64,000 bases of DNA from CADEFX01 sp046154585 (GCA_046154585.1 JBJXDX010000169.1:1-64000), one strand, 5' to 3'. Positions 17,942-27,340 are shown, counted from the first letter of the stretch. Made by a program: numbers and translations. Notes: a model not told the origin generated them from the sequence alone.

Positions 17942-19177
17942 CTAGTTGAGGCGGCTCTTGTGGAATTTGCCGCCCTTCATGATGGCTGAGAGATGCTGCC
18001 CCTGTCCCTCCAAGAGGGCGAGGTTCTTTAACGGATTGCCATCGATGACGATGATATCGGCGAATGCCCCCGGCGCAAGCGTCCCGAGCTTGCCCTCCTG
18101 TCGCAGCACCTGGGCTCCGATGGTCGTCGCTGAACGGATGATCTCGATGGGCGACACCACCTCGCTGCGCAGCGCAAACTCGCGCGACTGGTCGACGTGC
18201 AGGTCGCCCAACAGATCGGAGCCATAGGCCACCGGCACTCCCGCCCGCTTGCAGATCTCGAGCGACTTCAATCCGCCATCGATAACCATGTCGTTCTTTT
18301 CCAGGCTCTCGGCCGTCATGCCGAACCTGGCCGCCCGCTCCTTCATGGCGTAGTAGGCCACCAGGTTGGCGACCAGGAACATGCCCTTTTGCGCCATGAG
18401 CTTGGCCGCCTCGTCGTTGATGAGATTGCCGTGCTCGATGGTGCGCACGCCGTTGTGCGCCGCGCGAATGATGGCTTCGGCCGAATAGGCGTGCGCGCAG
18501 ACGTAGCGGCCGAAGGCATGCGCCTCCTCCACCGCCGCCTGCACCTCGGGGATTGAAAACTGCAGGCTGTCGAGCGGGTCGTAGGGCGAGGCCACGCCAC
18601 CCGACATCATGATCTTGACGTGGTCGGCTCCCTGCCGCATCTGCTCGCGCGCCGCCTTGCGCACCTCATCGGCACCGTCGGCGATCGCCGACTTGAACTG
18701 TAGGCCGTCGCAGCAGATGCATGATCCGCCCATGTCCGTGCGGCGCCGGCTGTCCGCGTGGCCGCCGGTCGGCCCGATCGACTTGCCGGCAATGAACACG
18801 CGCGGCCCGACGAAATGCCCGGTCTCGACCGCCGTCTTGACGCCCCAGTCGCAGCCGCCCGTGTCGCGCACCGTCGTAAACCCACGGTCGATCATGGCCC
18901 GCAGTCGCGTGCCCGCGCGTGCGGTCAGCAGTGTCAGCGGCATCGCTTCCAGGAAGCGCACGTTGACCTCGCTGTGCATCACATGCACGTGCGCGTCGAT
19001 GAGGCCCGGCATCACCGTGCGCCCGCCGCAGTCGACGACCGTGGCGTTGTCGCCCCTGATCGGCTTGTCCGACAGCTCCTTGATCTTGTCGCCTTCGATG
19101 AACAGCTCATAGCCGCCCCTTAGCTCGCCGTGCCCCGGCTCGAGCAGCTGGAAATTCTTCAGCAGTGTCTGACTCAC
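17942..19177 (-). CDS. Metal-dependent amidohydrolase A (Xaa-Pro dipeptidase-like)
   Basis: 411-residue cytoplasmic amidohydrolase of the cd01299-type group that includes bacterial L-Xaa-L-Pro/Arg/Lys dipeptidases. Metal-site residues are visible: H63/H65 in LIDAHVHV, K188 (probably carboxylated) in GADHVKIMMSGG, H229 in CAHAYSAEA, H249 in TIEHGN and D321 in YGSDLLGD. An unusual CICCDG Cys cluster sits near residue 153. It is a tandem paralogue of the next gene, equal in length. The start is GTG at 19177 with GGCGGAG upstream. Co-transcription with a polyamine-type importer suggests it degrades the imported compound. Confidence 0.88.
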   Translation of the reverse strand: MSQTLLKNFQLLEPGHGELRGGYELFIEGDKIKELSDKPIRGDNATVVDCGGRTVMPGLIDAHVHVMHSEVNVRFLEAMPLTLLTARAGTRLRAMIDRGFTTVRDTGGCDWGVKTAVETGHFVGPRVFIAGKSIGPTGGHADSRRRTDMGGSCICCDGLQFKSAIADGADEVRKAAREQMRQGADHVKIMMSGGVASPYDPLDSLQFSIPEVQAAVEEAHAFGRYVCAHAYSAEAIIRAAHNGVRTIEHGNLINDEAAKLMAQKGMFLVANLVAYYAMKERAARFGMTAESLEKNDMVIDGGLKSLEICKRAGVPVAYGSDLLGDLHVDQSREFALRSEVVSPIEIIRSATTIGAQVLRQEGKLGTLAPGAFADIIVIDGNPLKNLALLEGQGQHLSAIMKGGKFHKSRLN

Positions 19178-19192
19178 GACCGTCGGCTCCGC

Positions 19193-20428
19193 CTAGTTCA
19201 AGGCATTCTTGTAGAGCTTGCCGCCCTTCATGATGAGCGGGATGTGCTCGCCCTGCCCTTGCAGCAGCTCCAGGCGGTTCAACGGATTGCCGTCCACGAC
19301 GATGAGATCGGCAAAGGCGCCGGGCTTTACACACCCGAGCTTGCCTTCCTGCCGCACGACCTGCGCGCCGATCGTCGTCGCCGAGCGGACGATGTCGATG
19401 GGCTTCACCACCTCAGACCGCAACTGGAATTCGCGGGACTGGTCCACCTGGAGCTGGCCCAGCAGATCGCTGCCGTAAGCCACCGGCACGCCGGCGCGCT
19501 TGCAAATCTCGAGCGATTTCAAGCCGCCGTCGATGACGAGATCGTTCTTCTCCAGCATCTCCGGCGTCATGCCGAACTCTTTAGCGCGCTCGCGCATGGC
19601 GTAGTAGGCGACCAGGTTGGCGATCAGGAACATGCCACTCTTCGCCATCAGCGCCGCCGACGCATCATCGATGAGATTGCCGTGTTCGATCGTCCGCACA
19701 CCGCCGTTGGCCGCGCGCGTGATGGCCTCCGGCGAATAGGCATGCGCACAAACATAGCGCCCGAACGCGCCCGCCTCTTCCACCGCCGCCGCCACTTCGC
19801 CGGGCGAGAACTGCAGGCTGTCCAGCGGATCGTAGGGCGAGGCCACGCCACCCGACATCATGATCTTGACGTGATCGCACCCCTGCCGCATCTGCTCGCG
19901 CGCAGCCTTGCGCACCTGATCGGCGCCGTCCGAGATCTGCATCGTGAACTTCAAGGCGTTGCAGCAATAGCAGCCGCCGCCCTGGTCCGTGCGCCGGCGC
20001 CCGTCGCTGTGTCCGCCGGTCGGTCCGATGGCACGCCCGGCGATGAACAGCCGCGGACCCGGCACCAATCCTTGCTCGACCGCCGCCTTGATACCCCAGT
20101 CCGCCCCGCCCGTATCGCGCACGCTGGTGAAGCCGCGGTTCAGCATGCCGCGCATCAGATCCACCGCGCGCGCCGTCATGAGCGTAAGCGGAATATTCTC
20201 GAGTTGCCGGATGTAGACCTCCGACAGGCAGACATGCACGTGCGAGTCGATCAGTCCCGGCATCAGCGTCCGCCGTCCGCAATCGACCACGGTGGCGTTG
20301 TCCGCCCGGATCGGCTTCGACGAAACCTCCTTGATGAGACCGCCCTCAACGAGTAGCTCGTATCCATCGCGAACCTCGTCGTGGTCGGGATCGAGCAGTT
20401 CGAAATTCCGGAACAGGATCTGGGTCAT
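19193..20428 (-). CDS. Metal-dependent amidohydrolase B, tandem paralogue
   Basis: 411-residue paralogue of amidohydrolase A, 15 bases upstream of it, with the same metal motifs: IDSHVHV, DHVKIMMSGG, CAHAYSPEA, TIEHGN, YGSDLLGQ. The Cys cluster is CYCCNA here. A 44-base run in the centre of the two genes (ending at the DHVKIM region) is identical, at about 18578-18621 and 19828-19871. Conservation is high along the whole length, so the duplication looks recent or under strong constraint. It is the first gene of the minus-strand set and faces the glycosyltransferase at 20593. Confidence 0.88.
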   Translation of the reverse strand: MTQILFRNFELLDPDHDEVRDGYELLVEGGLIKEVSSKPIRADNATVVDCGRRTLMPGLIDSHVHVCLSEVYIRQLENIPLTLMTARAVDLMRGMLNRGFTSVRDTGGADWGIKAAVEQGLVPGPRLFIAGRAIGPTGGHSDGRRRTDQGGGCYCCNALKFTMQISDGADQVRKAAREQMRQGCDHVKIMMSGGVASPYDPLDSLQFSPGEVAAAVEEAGAFGRYVCAHAYSPEAITRAANGGVRTIEHGNLIDDASAALMAKSGMFLIANLVAYYAMRERAKEFGMTPEMLEKNDLVIDGGLKSLEICKRAGVPVAYGSDLLGQLQVDQSREFQLRSEVVKPIDIVRSATTIGAQVVRQEGKLGCVKPGAFADLIVVDGNPLNRLELLQGQGEHIPLIMKGGKLYKNALN

Positions 20429-20592
20429 GCCGATGTCTGAAGTCCCGTTTGCGAAGGCCGGTTGCCGGGCGCCACCGTCCGACAGACTTCGGGCGGCGTC
20501 AACTGTCAGACAACATACAGCCCCCGCGTCGAATTTGCACCGGAGGATCAAGGCGCTGGCATTTGTGACATGCTGCCTGAGAGGGCGCCCGA

Positions 20593-21753
20593 TTGCCCGA
20601 TAGCACGCCCATCTTTGCCAAAATTCTCGTCGCCATCACCGAGGATTGGTTTCTCCTCTCGCATTTCCGTCCGCTCATTGCCGAGTTGCGCCAGCTCGCG
20701 CGCGAGGTCGTTGTCGTCACCCGCGACTCCGGGCGCCTGGCCGAAGTCCAATCGCTCGGCGTGCGCACCATCGAGCTGAATTACAACCGCTCCTCGATGC
20801 ACCCCGTGCGGGAGGCTGCCACCATCCGGCAATTCACCCGCATCCTACGCGACGAGCAGCCCGACGTGCTGCATCTCATCGCCATGAAGCCGATCGTGCT
20901 CGGTGGTGTGGCCAGTGCCCTCGCACGGGTGCCGCACACGATCGTGCACATGACGGGCCTCGGCTTCCTGGCCATATCGCCAACGGCGAAGGCCCGCGCG
21001 GCACGCCTGGTTGCACTGGCAATCCTGCGCCGCGTCATCGCCCGCCCGTCGAGCTGGCTCGTCGTCGAGAATCCCGAGGACCTCGCTTTCCTGAAGGACG
21101 GCGGCGTCGCGCCGGCGCATCGCGTCACCATCCTCGGTGGTGCCGGCATCGATCCCGAAGCCTTCCCCGAGTTGCCGGAGCCCGCCGGCGACATGCCGAT
21201 CGCCGCGTTCGTCGGCCGCATGATCCTGCCCAAGGGCGTGGATGTCCTGATGGAGGCCGCCGCCCTGCTGAAGGCGCGCGGCGTGCCCCTCGCCATCGAG
21301 CTGTATGGCCGCTCCGACGACGGCAATCTCGAAGCCATCCCCTCCAGCGTCCTCAAATCCTGGAGCGACGGCGAGCGCACGCGCTGGCTCGGCTTCACCT
21401 CCGATGTCGCCGCCATCTGGCGCCGCGCCGCCATCTTCGTGCTGCCGGCCCGCAGCCGCGAAGGCATGCCGCGCTCGCTGCTGGAGGCCGCAGCCTCGGC
21501 TCGCCCCCTCATCGTCACGGACGTGCCGGGCTGCCGCCACTTCGTCCGCCCTGGCGTGGAGGGCCTCATCGTGCCGCCCGCCGATGCCAAGGCCCTCGCC
21601 GATGCCCTGGAAAAGCTCGCCCGCGACCCCGCCTTGCGACGCAAACTCGGTCTTGCCGCACGCGCCCGCGTGCTCGATGGTTACACCGAAGCCGATGTCC
21701 GCGCCGGGCTCGCGCGCACCTACCGCTCTCTCGTTCCGTCAACCCACTCCTGA
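20593..21753 (+). CDS. Glycosyltransferase, GT-B fold (family 4-like)
   Basis: 386-residue retaining glycosyltransferase-like protein. The N-terminal half reads ITEDWFLLSHFRPLIAELRQLA, PDVLHLIAMKPIVLGGVAS. The C-terminal nucleotide-sugar half has FVGRMILPKGVDVLMEAAALL and the SREGMPRSLLEAAASARPLIVTD region with the EX7E-type acid. Start is TTG at 20593, preceded by GAGAGGGCG. It precedes a UDP-uronate-type epimerase, so a role in lipid-linked or surface polysaccharide synthesis is likely. Donor and acceptor are unknown. Confidence 0.87.
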   Translation: MPDSTPIFAKILVAITEDWFLLSHFRPLIAELRQLAREVVVVTRDSGRLAEVQSLGVRTIELNYNRSSMHPVREAATIRQFTRILRDEQPDVLHLIAMKPIVLGGVASALARVPHTIVHMTGLGFLAISPTAKARAARLVALAILRRVIARPSSWLVVENPEDLAFLKDGGVAPAHRVTILGGAGIDPEAFPELPEPAGDMPIAAFVGRMILPKGVDVLMEAAALLKARGVPLAIELYGRSDDGNLEAIPSSVLKSWSDGERTRWLGFTSDVAAIWRRAAIFVLPARSREGMPRSLLEAAASARPLIVTDVPGCRHFVRPGVEGLIVPPADAKALADALEKLARDPALRRKLGLAARARVLDGYTEADVRAGLARTYRSLVPSTHS

Positions 21754-21828
21754 CGACGCACTGTTAATGGTGGTCATTCAGGGTTATGAGCGGGGCCGAC
21801 AGCCGGCATCGCCAGGCGGAGCTTGCAC

Positions 21829-22839
21829 ATGCATGTCTTGGTTACGGGAGCGGCGGGGTTCATCGGCTTCCACACTGCGCGCGTGCTTCTGGAACGCGGC
21901 GACACCGTCGTCGGTCTCGACAACATCAACGACTACTACGACGTGTCGCTGAAACACGCGCGTCTCGATCGCCTGGCCAAGTTCCCCAACTTCCGCTTCG
22001 TCAAGGCCGATCTCGCAGACCGCACCGCCATCGCCGATGTCTTCAGCAAGGAACGTCCGCAACGCGTCGTGCATCTCGGCGCCCAAGCCGGCGTGCGCTA
22101 TGCCTTCGACCATCCGCACGAATATGCCGACGCCAATCTCGTCGGCTTCCTCAACATCCTCGAAGGCTGCCGCCACATCGGCGTTGAGCACCTGCTCTAT
22201 GCCTCGTCGAGCGCCGTCTACGGTGCCAACACGGCGATGCCGTTCGCCGTGCATCAGAACGTCGACCATCCCTTGAGCCTCTACGGCGCCACCAAGAAAG
22301 CCAACGAGCTGATGGCGCACAGCTACGCGCATCTCTTTCAGTTTCCCGTCACCGGCCTGCGCTTCTTCACCGTCTATGGCCCCTGGGGCCGGCCCGACAT
22401 GGCCATCTTCTCCTTCACGCGCAAGATCATCGCCGACGAGCCCATCGACGTCTTCAACCATGGCCGGCACACGCGCGACTTCACCTATATCGACGACATC
22501 GTCGAAGCTGTCGTGCGCGCGCTCGATCACCCGGCGCTGCCCAACCCGGCCTGGGACAGCGCCGCCCCCGATGCCGCCACGTCGTCCGCGCCCTACCGCA
22601 TCTACAATATCGGCAACAACACGCCCGTCGCGCTGATGGATCTCATCGGCTGCATCGAGAAGGCCCTCGGCCGCACGGCGCGCAAAAACTTCCTGCCCCA
22701 GCAGCCCGGCGACATGGCCGAAACCTACGCCGACGTCGACGCCCTCATCGCCGACATCGGCTTCCGCCCCGCCACGCCCATCCAGACCGGCATCGACAAC
22801 TTCGTCGCCTGGTACAAGGATTTCTACGGCAAGAATTAG
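21829..22839 (+). CDS. NAD-dependent epimerase, UDP-glucuronate 4-epimerase-like
   Basis: 336-residue extended SDR. The N-terminus has the NAD motif VTGAAGFIGFHTARVLLERG, then GLDNINDYYDVSLKHARL and HLGAQAGVRYAFDHPHEYADANLVGF, both typical of UDP-glucuronate 4-epimerases (LpsL/CapI). The catalytic YGATKK and the late TPIQTGIDNFVAWYKDFYG also fit. The product would be UDP-galacturonate for surface polysaccharide. The ATG at 21829 has GGCGGAG at 8-base spacing. Confidence 0.9.
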   Translation: MHVLVTGAAGFIGFHTARVLLERGDTVVGLDNINDYYDVSLKHARLDRLAKFPNFRFVKADLADRTAIADVFSKERPQRVVHLGAQAGVRYAFDHPHEYADANLVGFLNILEGCRHIGVEHLLYASSSAVYGANTAMPFAVHQNVDHPLSLYGATKKANELMAHSYAHLFQFPVTGLRFFTVYGPWGRPDMAIFSFTRKIIADEPIDVFNHGRHTRDFTYIDDIVEAVVRALDHPALPNPAWDSAAPDAATSSAPYRIYNIGNNTPVALMDLIGCIEKALGRTARKNFLPQQPGDMAETYADVDALIADIGFRPATPIQTGIDNFVAWYKDFYGKN

Positions 22840-22888
22840 GGCGCACCCGATTGTGGGCCGCCCAACCGATGTCGGCGCAGGTGATCGG

Positions 22889-23929
22889 TCACGCGCCGCG
22901 CATTGCGAACCGGTGTCCGATGTCCGTCGCCAACGCCGCACGATAGGCAGCAAATGCCAATGCCACATCCTGGACGCCGCTTCCGGTTGAGTCGAAGATG
23001 ACAAGCTCATCGGCGGTGCCGCGACCCGTTTTCCGGCCAGCCGCGAGGTCCGCCAGATCGGCATGAACCACATCCCGAGACACGGCACCCGTCTTCAGCG
23101 CGTGTGAGAGATCGCCGCCGGTCGCGCAGGCTTCGAGATCGTCAACGAGAATACGAGCACGCTGCATGAGGAGCGGGTCGACCTCCTGCTTTTCGGGATT
23201 GTCGGCGCCGACCGCTGCAACGAAGCATCCCGCAAGATCCATGTCCCGCGTCAGCACAGGCACCTTTGACGTCGTGCACGTGATGCAGATGTCAACACGC
23301 TCGCACGCCGCCGAGACCGAGGGCATGGAGCGGCAGTCGAGCGCAGAGCTTCTTGCGCCGCGAGCGAACGCCTCGGCCTTGGCCCGATCGACATCGAACG
23401 CCCTGATCTCTTCCAAGGGAAAGCGCGCGCAGAGAGCTTCGAGCTGATATTGCGCTTGTGTCCCGCATCCGATGATGGCGGCACTGCGAGCCTCGGGTCT
23501 TGCCCCGTATTCGGCCGCCAGCGCCGCCGTGGCTGCGGTCCGAAGAGCAGTCAGGACAATGGAGTCCATGAGCGCGAGCGGTCGACCGTTCGTCGCATCG
23601 ACCAGTACGACGACACCTTGGATCGTCGGCAATCGATGGCGTGCTTCGTTGTCCGGGAGATTGACGTTCAACTTTGCCGCGAAGACGCTTCGGGAGCCGG
23701 GCAACAATCCTGCCTTGACATGAATGGAGCCTCCTTCCACCACGAACCCCAAAGATCGACCACTGTCGTCTCGGTTATCCGCGAGATCGCGATAGGCGTC
23801 GCGCAGGGCGGAGATCGATGCGGTCGGGCTCATCAACCGACGAAGGTCGTGCCCCGACAGCAGCAACAGGTTGTGCCCTGCCAACGTTGCTAGCGATTCA
23901 TGGTTTGCGGAGTGCTCGGTAGGATCCAT
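22889..23929 (-). CDS. Ornithine cyclodeaminase/mu-crystallin-family protein
   Basis: 346-residue NAD(P)-binding protein. The Rossmann motif IIGCGTQAQYQLEAL is near residue 150, following the family landmarks PTIQGVVVLVDATNGRPLALMDS and LTALRTAATAALAAEY, which hold substrate- and cofactor-binding residues. The family includes ornithine cyclodeaminase, alanine dehydrogenase and ketimine reductases; the sequence alone does not choose among them. The ATG at 23929 has GGGAGGCAC upstream. It is transcribed in the same direction as the N-carbamoyl hydrolase-like gene that starts at 25125, with a hairpin between them. Confidence 0.82.
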   Translation of the reverse strand: MDPTEHSANHESLATLAGHNLLLLSGHDLRRLMSPTASISALRDAYRDLADNRDDSGRSLGFVVEGGSIHVKAGLLPGSRSVFAAKLNVNLPDNEARHRLPTIQGVVVLVDATNGRPLALMDSIVLTALRTAATAALAAEYGARPEARSAAIIGCGTQAQYQLEALCARFPLEEIRAFDVDRAKAEAFARGARSSALDCRSMPSVSAACERVDICITCTTSKVPVLTRDMDLAGCFVAAVGADNPEKQEVDPLLMQRARILVDDLEACATGGDLSHALKTGAVSRDVVHADLADLAAGRKTGRGTADELVIFDSTGSGVQDVALAFAAYRAALATDIGHRFAMRGA

Positions 23930-24085
23930 GCGTGCCTCCCAATAGCTGGGTGAGGCAGAACTTGGACGCCGAGCGCCTGAGCGGGCGTCTGCGCAGCCCG
24001 CAACCCTTTTAATATCCGATTTGGCTTGCTCTGTGAAGCCGATTGGCGCCAAGGCCGCGCCCGTCTCCGTATCGCGGCGGGCCTA

Positions 24086-24110
24086 GCGCCGGAGCAAAAA
24101 GCTCCGGCGC
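24086..24110 (-). terminator. Perfect 10-bp hairpin after the nitrilase-family gene
   Basis: GCGCCGGAGC and GCTCCGGCGC pair perfectly around a 5-base loop (TTTTT on the minus strand). It lies about 90 bases past the stop of the gene at 24199, in the orientation expected of a transcript end. No T-tract follows, so termination may be factor-dependent, or the hairpin may protect the 3' end. Confidence 0.45.
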
Positions 24111-24198
24111 CGGGAGAAGCCCTGACGCCTGGGAAGCGCACTGATGGAAATCATCGAGGCTCCTCCGCTGACAGGTACGGACGGCTCAGCAGAAGGTT

Positions 24199-25125
24199 TC
24201 ACTCCGGCACTTCGACACCCACCTGCGACGTGATGCGCCCGTAGTGCTCGATGCGGCGATGCCGCTTGAAATCGAAAATCGTCTCCTTGCCGAACCGCGT
24301 CGCATCGAGATCGCAGTCGTGCACGACAAGCTCGTCAGCTTCCGTCTTGCTCTCCGCCACAACGCGCCCGTCCGGATCGACGATGCAGCTCGCACCGAAC
24401 AGCGGATGCCCGTCCTCGACGCCGGCCTTGGCCACCGCCACCACCCACGTCGAGTTCTGGTAGGCGCCGGCCTGCAGTGACAGCTTGTGATGGAAGATGC
24501 GCGTTTCTGGCCCCTCGCCGCTCTTCTGCGCGTTGACCGACGGCGTGTTGAACCCGAGCACCACCATCTCCACGCCTTGCAGCCCCAGCACGCGCCACGT
24601 CTCGGGCCAGCGCCGGTCATTGCAAATGCACATGCCGTAGATGCCGCCATCCATGCGAAACACCGGAAAGCCCAGATCGCCCGGCTCGAAATAGCGCTTC
24701 TCCAGGTGCTGGAACGCGCGCGTCGTGTCGAATTCCGCATGGCCCGGCAGATGCACCTTGCGATACTTGCCGACGATGCCGCCGCTCTTGTCCACCAAGA
24801 CCGACGTGTTGAACCGGTGCCCGTCCGGCGTCAGCTCGGCATAGCCGAAACTCATCGCCATGCCGTGCTGCTTGGAGCGCGCGAACAGAGGCGCCGTCGC
24901 CGCATTCGGCATCTCGCGCTCGAACCAGATGTCCGCGTCGCGGATGTCCTCGTGATACCAGCGCGGAAAAAACGTGGTCAGCGCCAGCTCGGGATAGACG
25001 ATCAGCCCCACCTTCTGCGCCGCCGCCTGCTCCATGAGATCGAGCATGCGCGCCACCACCGCCTGGCGGCTATCAGCCTTCTGAATCGGCCCGAGTTGTG
25101 CCGCGGCGACACGGACGTTGCGCAT
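24199..25125 (-). CDS. Nitrilase-superfamily hydrolase, N-carbamoyl-D-amino-acid hydrolase-like
   Basis: 308-residue C-N hydrolase. The catalytic triad is visible: Glu in VYPELALTTFFPRW, Lys in KYRKVHLPGHAEFD and Cys in MCICNDRRWPETWRVLGL. The CNDRRWPE segment and the tail HRRIEHYGRIT match N-carbamoyl-D-amino-acid amidohydrolases, which release D-amino acids, CO2 and ammonia after hydantoin opening. No hydantoinase is in the window, so the physiological substrate is open. The ATG at 25125 has AGGAGAGAG upstream; the earlier in-frame start lacks one. Confidence 0.88.
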   Translation of the reverse strand: MRNVRVAAAQLGPIQKADSRQAVVARMLDLMEQAAAQKVGLIVYPELALTTFFPRWYHEDIRDADIWFEREMPNAATAPLFARSKQHGMAMSFGYAELTPDGHRFNTSVLVDKSGGIVGKYRKVHLPGHAEFDTTRAFQHLEKRYFEPGDLGFPVFRMDGGIYGMCICNDRRWPETWRVLGLQGVEMVVLGFNTPSVNAQKSGEGPETRIFHHKLSLQAGAYQNSTWVVAVAKAGVEDGHPLFGASCIVDPDGRVVAESKTEADELVVHDCDLDATRFGKETIFDFKRHRRIEHYGRITSQVGVEVPE

Positions 25126-25331
25126 ATGATCTCTCTCCTGCTGATTTGGAAGCAAGACAGCATTTCAAGCTACGCTCTGCAAGCGCATCACGCGGAACCT
25201 TACGTCGCTGCATCCGCGTGGTGCAACGTAGGGAACATCTGAATTGCGGGCCGGCACACTAGTCGGGTGCCCGAACTGCCAGTGGGCGAACGGCCCTGCG
25301 GCGACAACCATCAACCCCGAAGGAGACGTGT

Positions 25332-25388
25332 ATGGCTACGACCGTGCCACACCTCAGCGCATTCACCCCTTGCCCAGCAGCCGCGTGA
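25332..25388 (+). other. 18-codon ORF behind a strong ribosome site, possible gene relic
   Basis: AAGGAGACGTGT precedes ATGGCTACGACC..., giving an 18-residue peptide MATTVPHLSAFTPCPAAA that runs antisense into the end of rfbD. It could be the surviving 5' end of a deleted gene, a tiny peptide, or chance. I cannot support a function. Confidence 0.2.
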
Positions 25389-26250
25389 CACACTCGCGCG
25401 CACCCTCGCGCCAGTCGGGCAGTGCCACGCCGAAGTTCTGCTCGGCCTTACTGCAATCGAGCCGCGAATTCTTCGGCCGCGCCGCAGGCGTCGGATACTC
25501 CGCCGTCGTGATGGCCGTAACGTCGGCCGACGGCCCGCCAAGCTCGGCCGACACGCGGAACACCTCGCGCGCGAACCCGCACCAGCTCACGTCTCCGCAC
25601 CCGGCCAGATGATACGTGCCCCATTGGTCGTCGCGCGGCGCGTGCCGCACCTTGCGCGCAATGTCGAGCAGCGCCTTGGCCAGGTGCGGCGCATAGGTCG
25701 GGTTGCCCGTCTGATCGTCCACCACGCGCAGGCTGTCGCGCTCACCCGCGAGCCGCAGCATCGTCTTCACGAAATTGGCGCCCACCGGGCTGTAAACCCA
25801 GGCCGTGCGTGCGATGATGTGCTCGGGATTCACCTGCCGCACGGCCTCCTCGCCCTGCAGCTTGGAGCGGCCGTAGACATTCTGCGGTGCGACGCCATCA
25901 GTCTCGACATAGGGCGTCGATTTCTGGCCATCGAACACATAGTCCGTCGAAATATGGATGATGGCGGCACCGCGCTTGGCCGCCTCCTCCGCCAGCAGGC
26001 CGGCGCCGGTGCGGTTCAGTGCAAATGCGGCCTCCTGCTCGCTCTCGGCCTTGTCGACCGCCGTGTAGGCCGCCGAATTGATGATGACGTCGGGCCGCAC
26101 ATCGGTCATCGCCCGCCTGATCGACGAGGCATTGCAGAGGTCGAGTCCCGGCCGGCCGACCGCAAACGCCTCCACGTCCGGAGCCGACGGCGCCAGCTCC
26201 ACCAGCGCCCGCGCCACCTGCCCCTGCCAGCCTGCGATCAGGAGGCGCAT
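25363..26250 (-). CDS. rfbD: dTDP-4-dehydrorhamnose reductase
   Basis: 295-residue extended SDR that makes dTDP-L-rhamnose from dTDP-4-keto-L-rhamnose with NADPH. The cofactor motif is LLIAGWQGQVARALVELA, followed by DVIINSAAYTAVDKAE, STDYVFDGQK, NVYGRSKLQGE (catalytic Tyr/Lys) and VDDQTGNPTYAPHLA, all RmlD signatures. Its start overlaps the end of ugpC by 13 bases, so it is translated from the ugp mRNA. rfbA, rfbB and rfbC are not in the window. The pairing with glycerol-3-phosphate uptake genes is odd. Confidence 0.92.
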   Translation of the reverse strand: MRLLIAGWQGQVARALVELAPSAPDVEAFAVGRPGLDLCNASSIRRAMTDVRPDVIINSAAYTAVDKAESEQEAAFALNRTGAGLLAEEAAKRGAAIIHISTDYVFDGQKSTPYVETDGVAPQNVYGRSKLQGEEAVRQVNPEHIIARTAWVYSPVGANFVKTMLRLAGERDSLRVVDDQTGNPTYAPHLAKALLDIARKVRHAPRDDQWGTYHLAGCGDVSWCGFAREVFRVSAELGGPSADVTAITTAEYPTPAARPKNSRLDCSKAEQNFGVALPDWREGARECVTRLLGKG

Positions 26251-27323
26251 CTGAGGCTCCGCCCTTTCTCCAGATCGAACAGGTGAACCTTGTCGACCGG
26301 CGCGGAGAACCGCACGCCGCCCGTGGGCGCCGCATCGTCCGACGAGGGCACCGACACCACGAACGGCGTGCCCGCCACGCTGCCGTGCAGCAACCGGTTC
26401 GCGCCCAGCTCCTCGGCGAACTCCGAGTTTAGGGCGACGCCTGACCCGTTGGCATTCTCCGCGATCACCACATCCTCGGGACGCACGCCGACTTCGATCT
26501 CCCGGCCCGCCGCCGCCTCGAAGGCTTTCGCGTCGTAGTCCAGCGTGCCGGCCCCGGCGATCTCCACGCGTCCGGGCGCGGCCACCCGTCCCTTCACAAG
26601 GTTCATGGCCGGCGAGCCGATGAAGGTCGCCACGAAGCGCGTCGCCGGACGGCGGTAGACGTCCGTCGGCGCGCCCACCTGCTCGATGGTGCCCTTGTTC
26701 ATCACCACCACCTGGTCGGCCAGCGTCATCGCTTCGACCTGATCGTGCGTGACGAAAATCGACGTCGCCTTCAACCGGTTGTGCAGACGCCGGATCTCGA
26801 GCCGCATCTGCACGCGCAGCTTGGCATCGAGGTTCGACAGCGGCTCGTCGAACAGGAACGCCTGCGGCTCGCGCACGATCGCGCGGCCCATGGCGACGCG
26901 CTGACGCTGCCCGCCCGACAGCGCGCGCGGCTTGCGGTCGAGAAATTCCTCGATCGCCAGCAGCTGTGCAGCATGCCGCACGCGCCGGTCGATCTCGTCC
27001 TTCGGCATCTTCCGGTTGCGCAGGCCGTAGGCCATGTTGTTGTAGACGCTCATATGCGGATAAAGCGCATAGTTCTGGAACACCATGGCGATGTCGCGGT
27101 CGGCCGGCTCCACCTGGTTCACGTTCCTGCCGCCGATGGAAATGGTGCCGCCCGAGATCGTCTCCAGCCCCGCGATCATGCGCAGCAGCGTCGACTTCCC
27201 GCAGCCCGACGGCCCCAGCAGCACCGTGAACGCGCCGTCCGGAATCGCGAGCGCGATACCCTTCACGGCTTCCACCCCGCCCGGATAGACCTTGCTGACA
27301 TTTTCGAGAGTTACTGAGGCCAT
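26238..27323 (-). CDS. ugpC: sn-glycerol-3-phosphate importer ATPase
   Basis: 361-residue MalK/UgpC-type ATPase. Walker A GPSGCGKST, signature LSGGQRQRVAMGRAI, Walker B AFLFDEPLSNLDAKL, switch VTHDQVEAMTLAD, and a C-terminal TOBE/regulatory domain (VGVRPEDVVIAEN). It powers the UgpA/UgpE pore using glycerol-3-phosphate or its diesters delivered by UgpB. The ATG at 27323 follows GGGAGAACGC; the in-frame region upstream is a dispersed repeat, not coding sequence. Confidence 0.93.
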   Translation of the reverse strand: MASVTLENVSKVYPGGVEAVKGIALAIPDGAFTVLLGPSGCGKSTLLRMIAGLETISGGTISIGGRNVNQVEPADRDIAMVFQNYALYPHMSVYNNMAYGLRNRKMPKDEIDRRVRHAAQLLAIEEFLDRKPRALSGGQRQRVAMGRAIVREPQAFLFDEPLSNLDAKLRVQMRLEIRRLHNRLKATSIFVTHDQVEAMTLADQVVVMNKGTIEQVGAPTDVYRRPATRFVATFIGSPAMNLVKGRVAAPGRVEIAGAGTLDYDAKAFEAAAGREIEVGVRPEDVVIAENANGSGVALNSEFAEELGANRLLHGSVAGTPFVVSVPSSDDAAPTGGVRFSAPVDKVHLFDLEKGRSLRCAS

Positions 27324-27340
27324 GCGCGTTCTCCCGAGGT

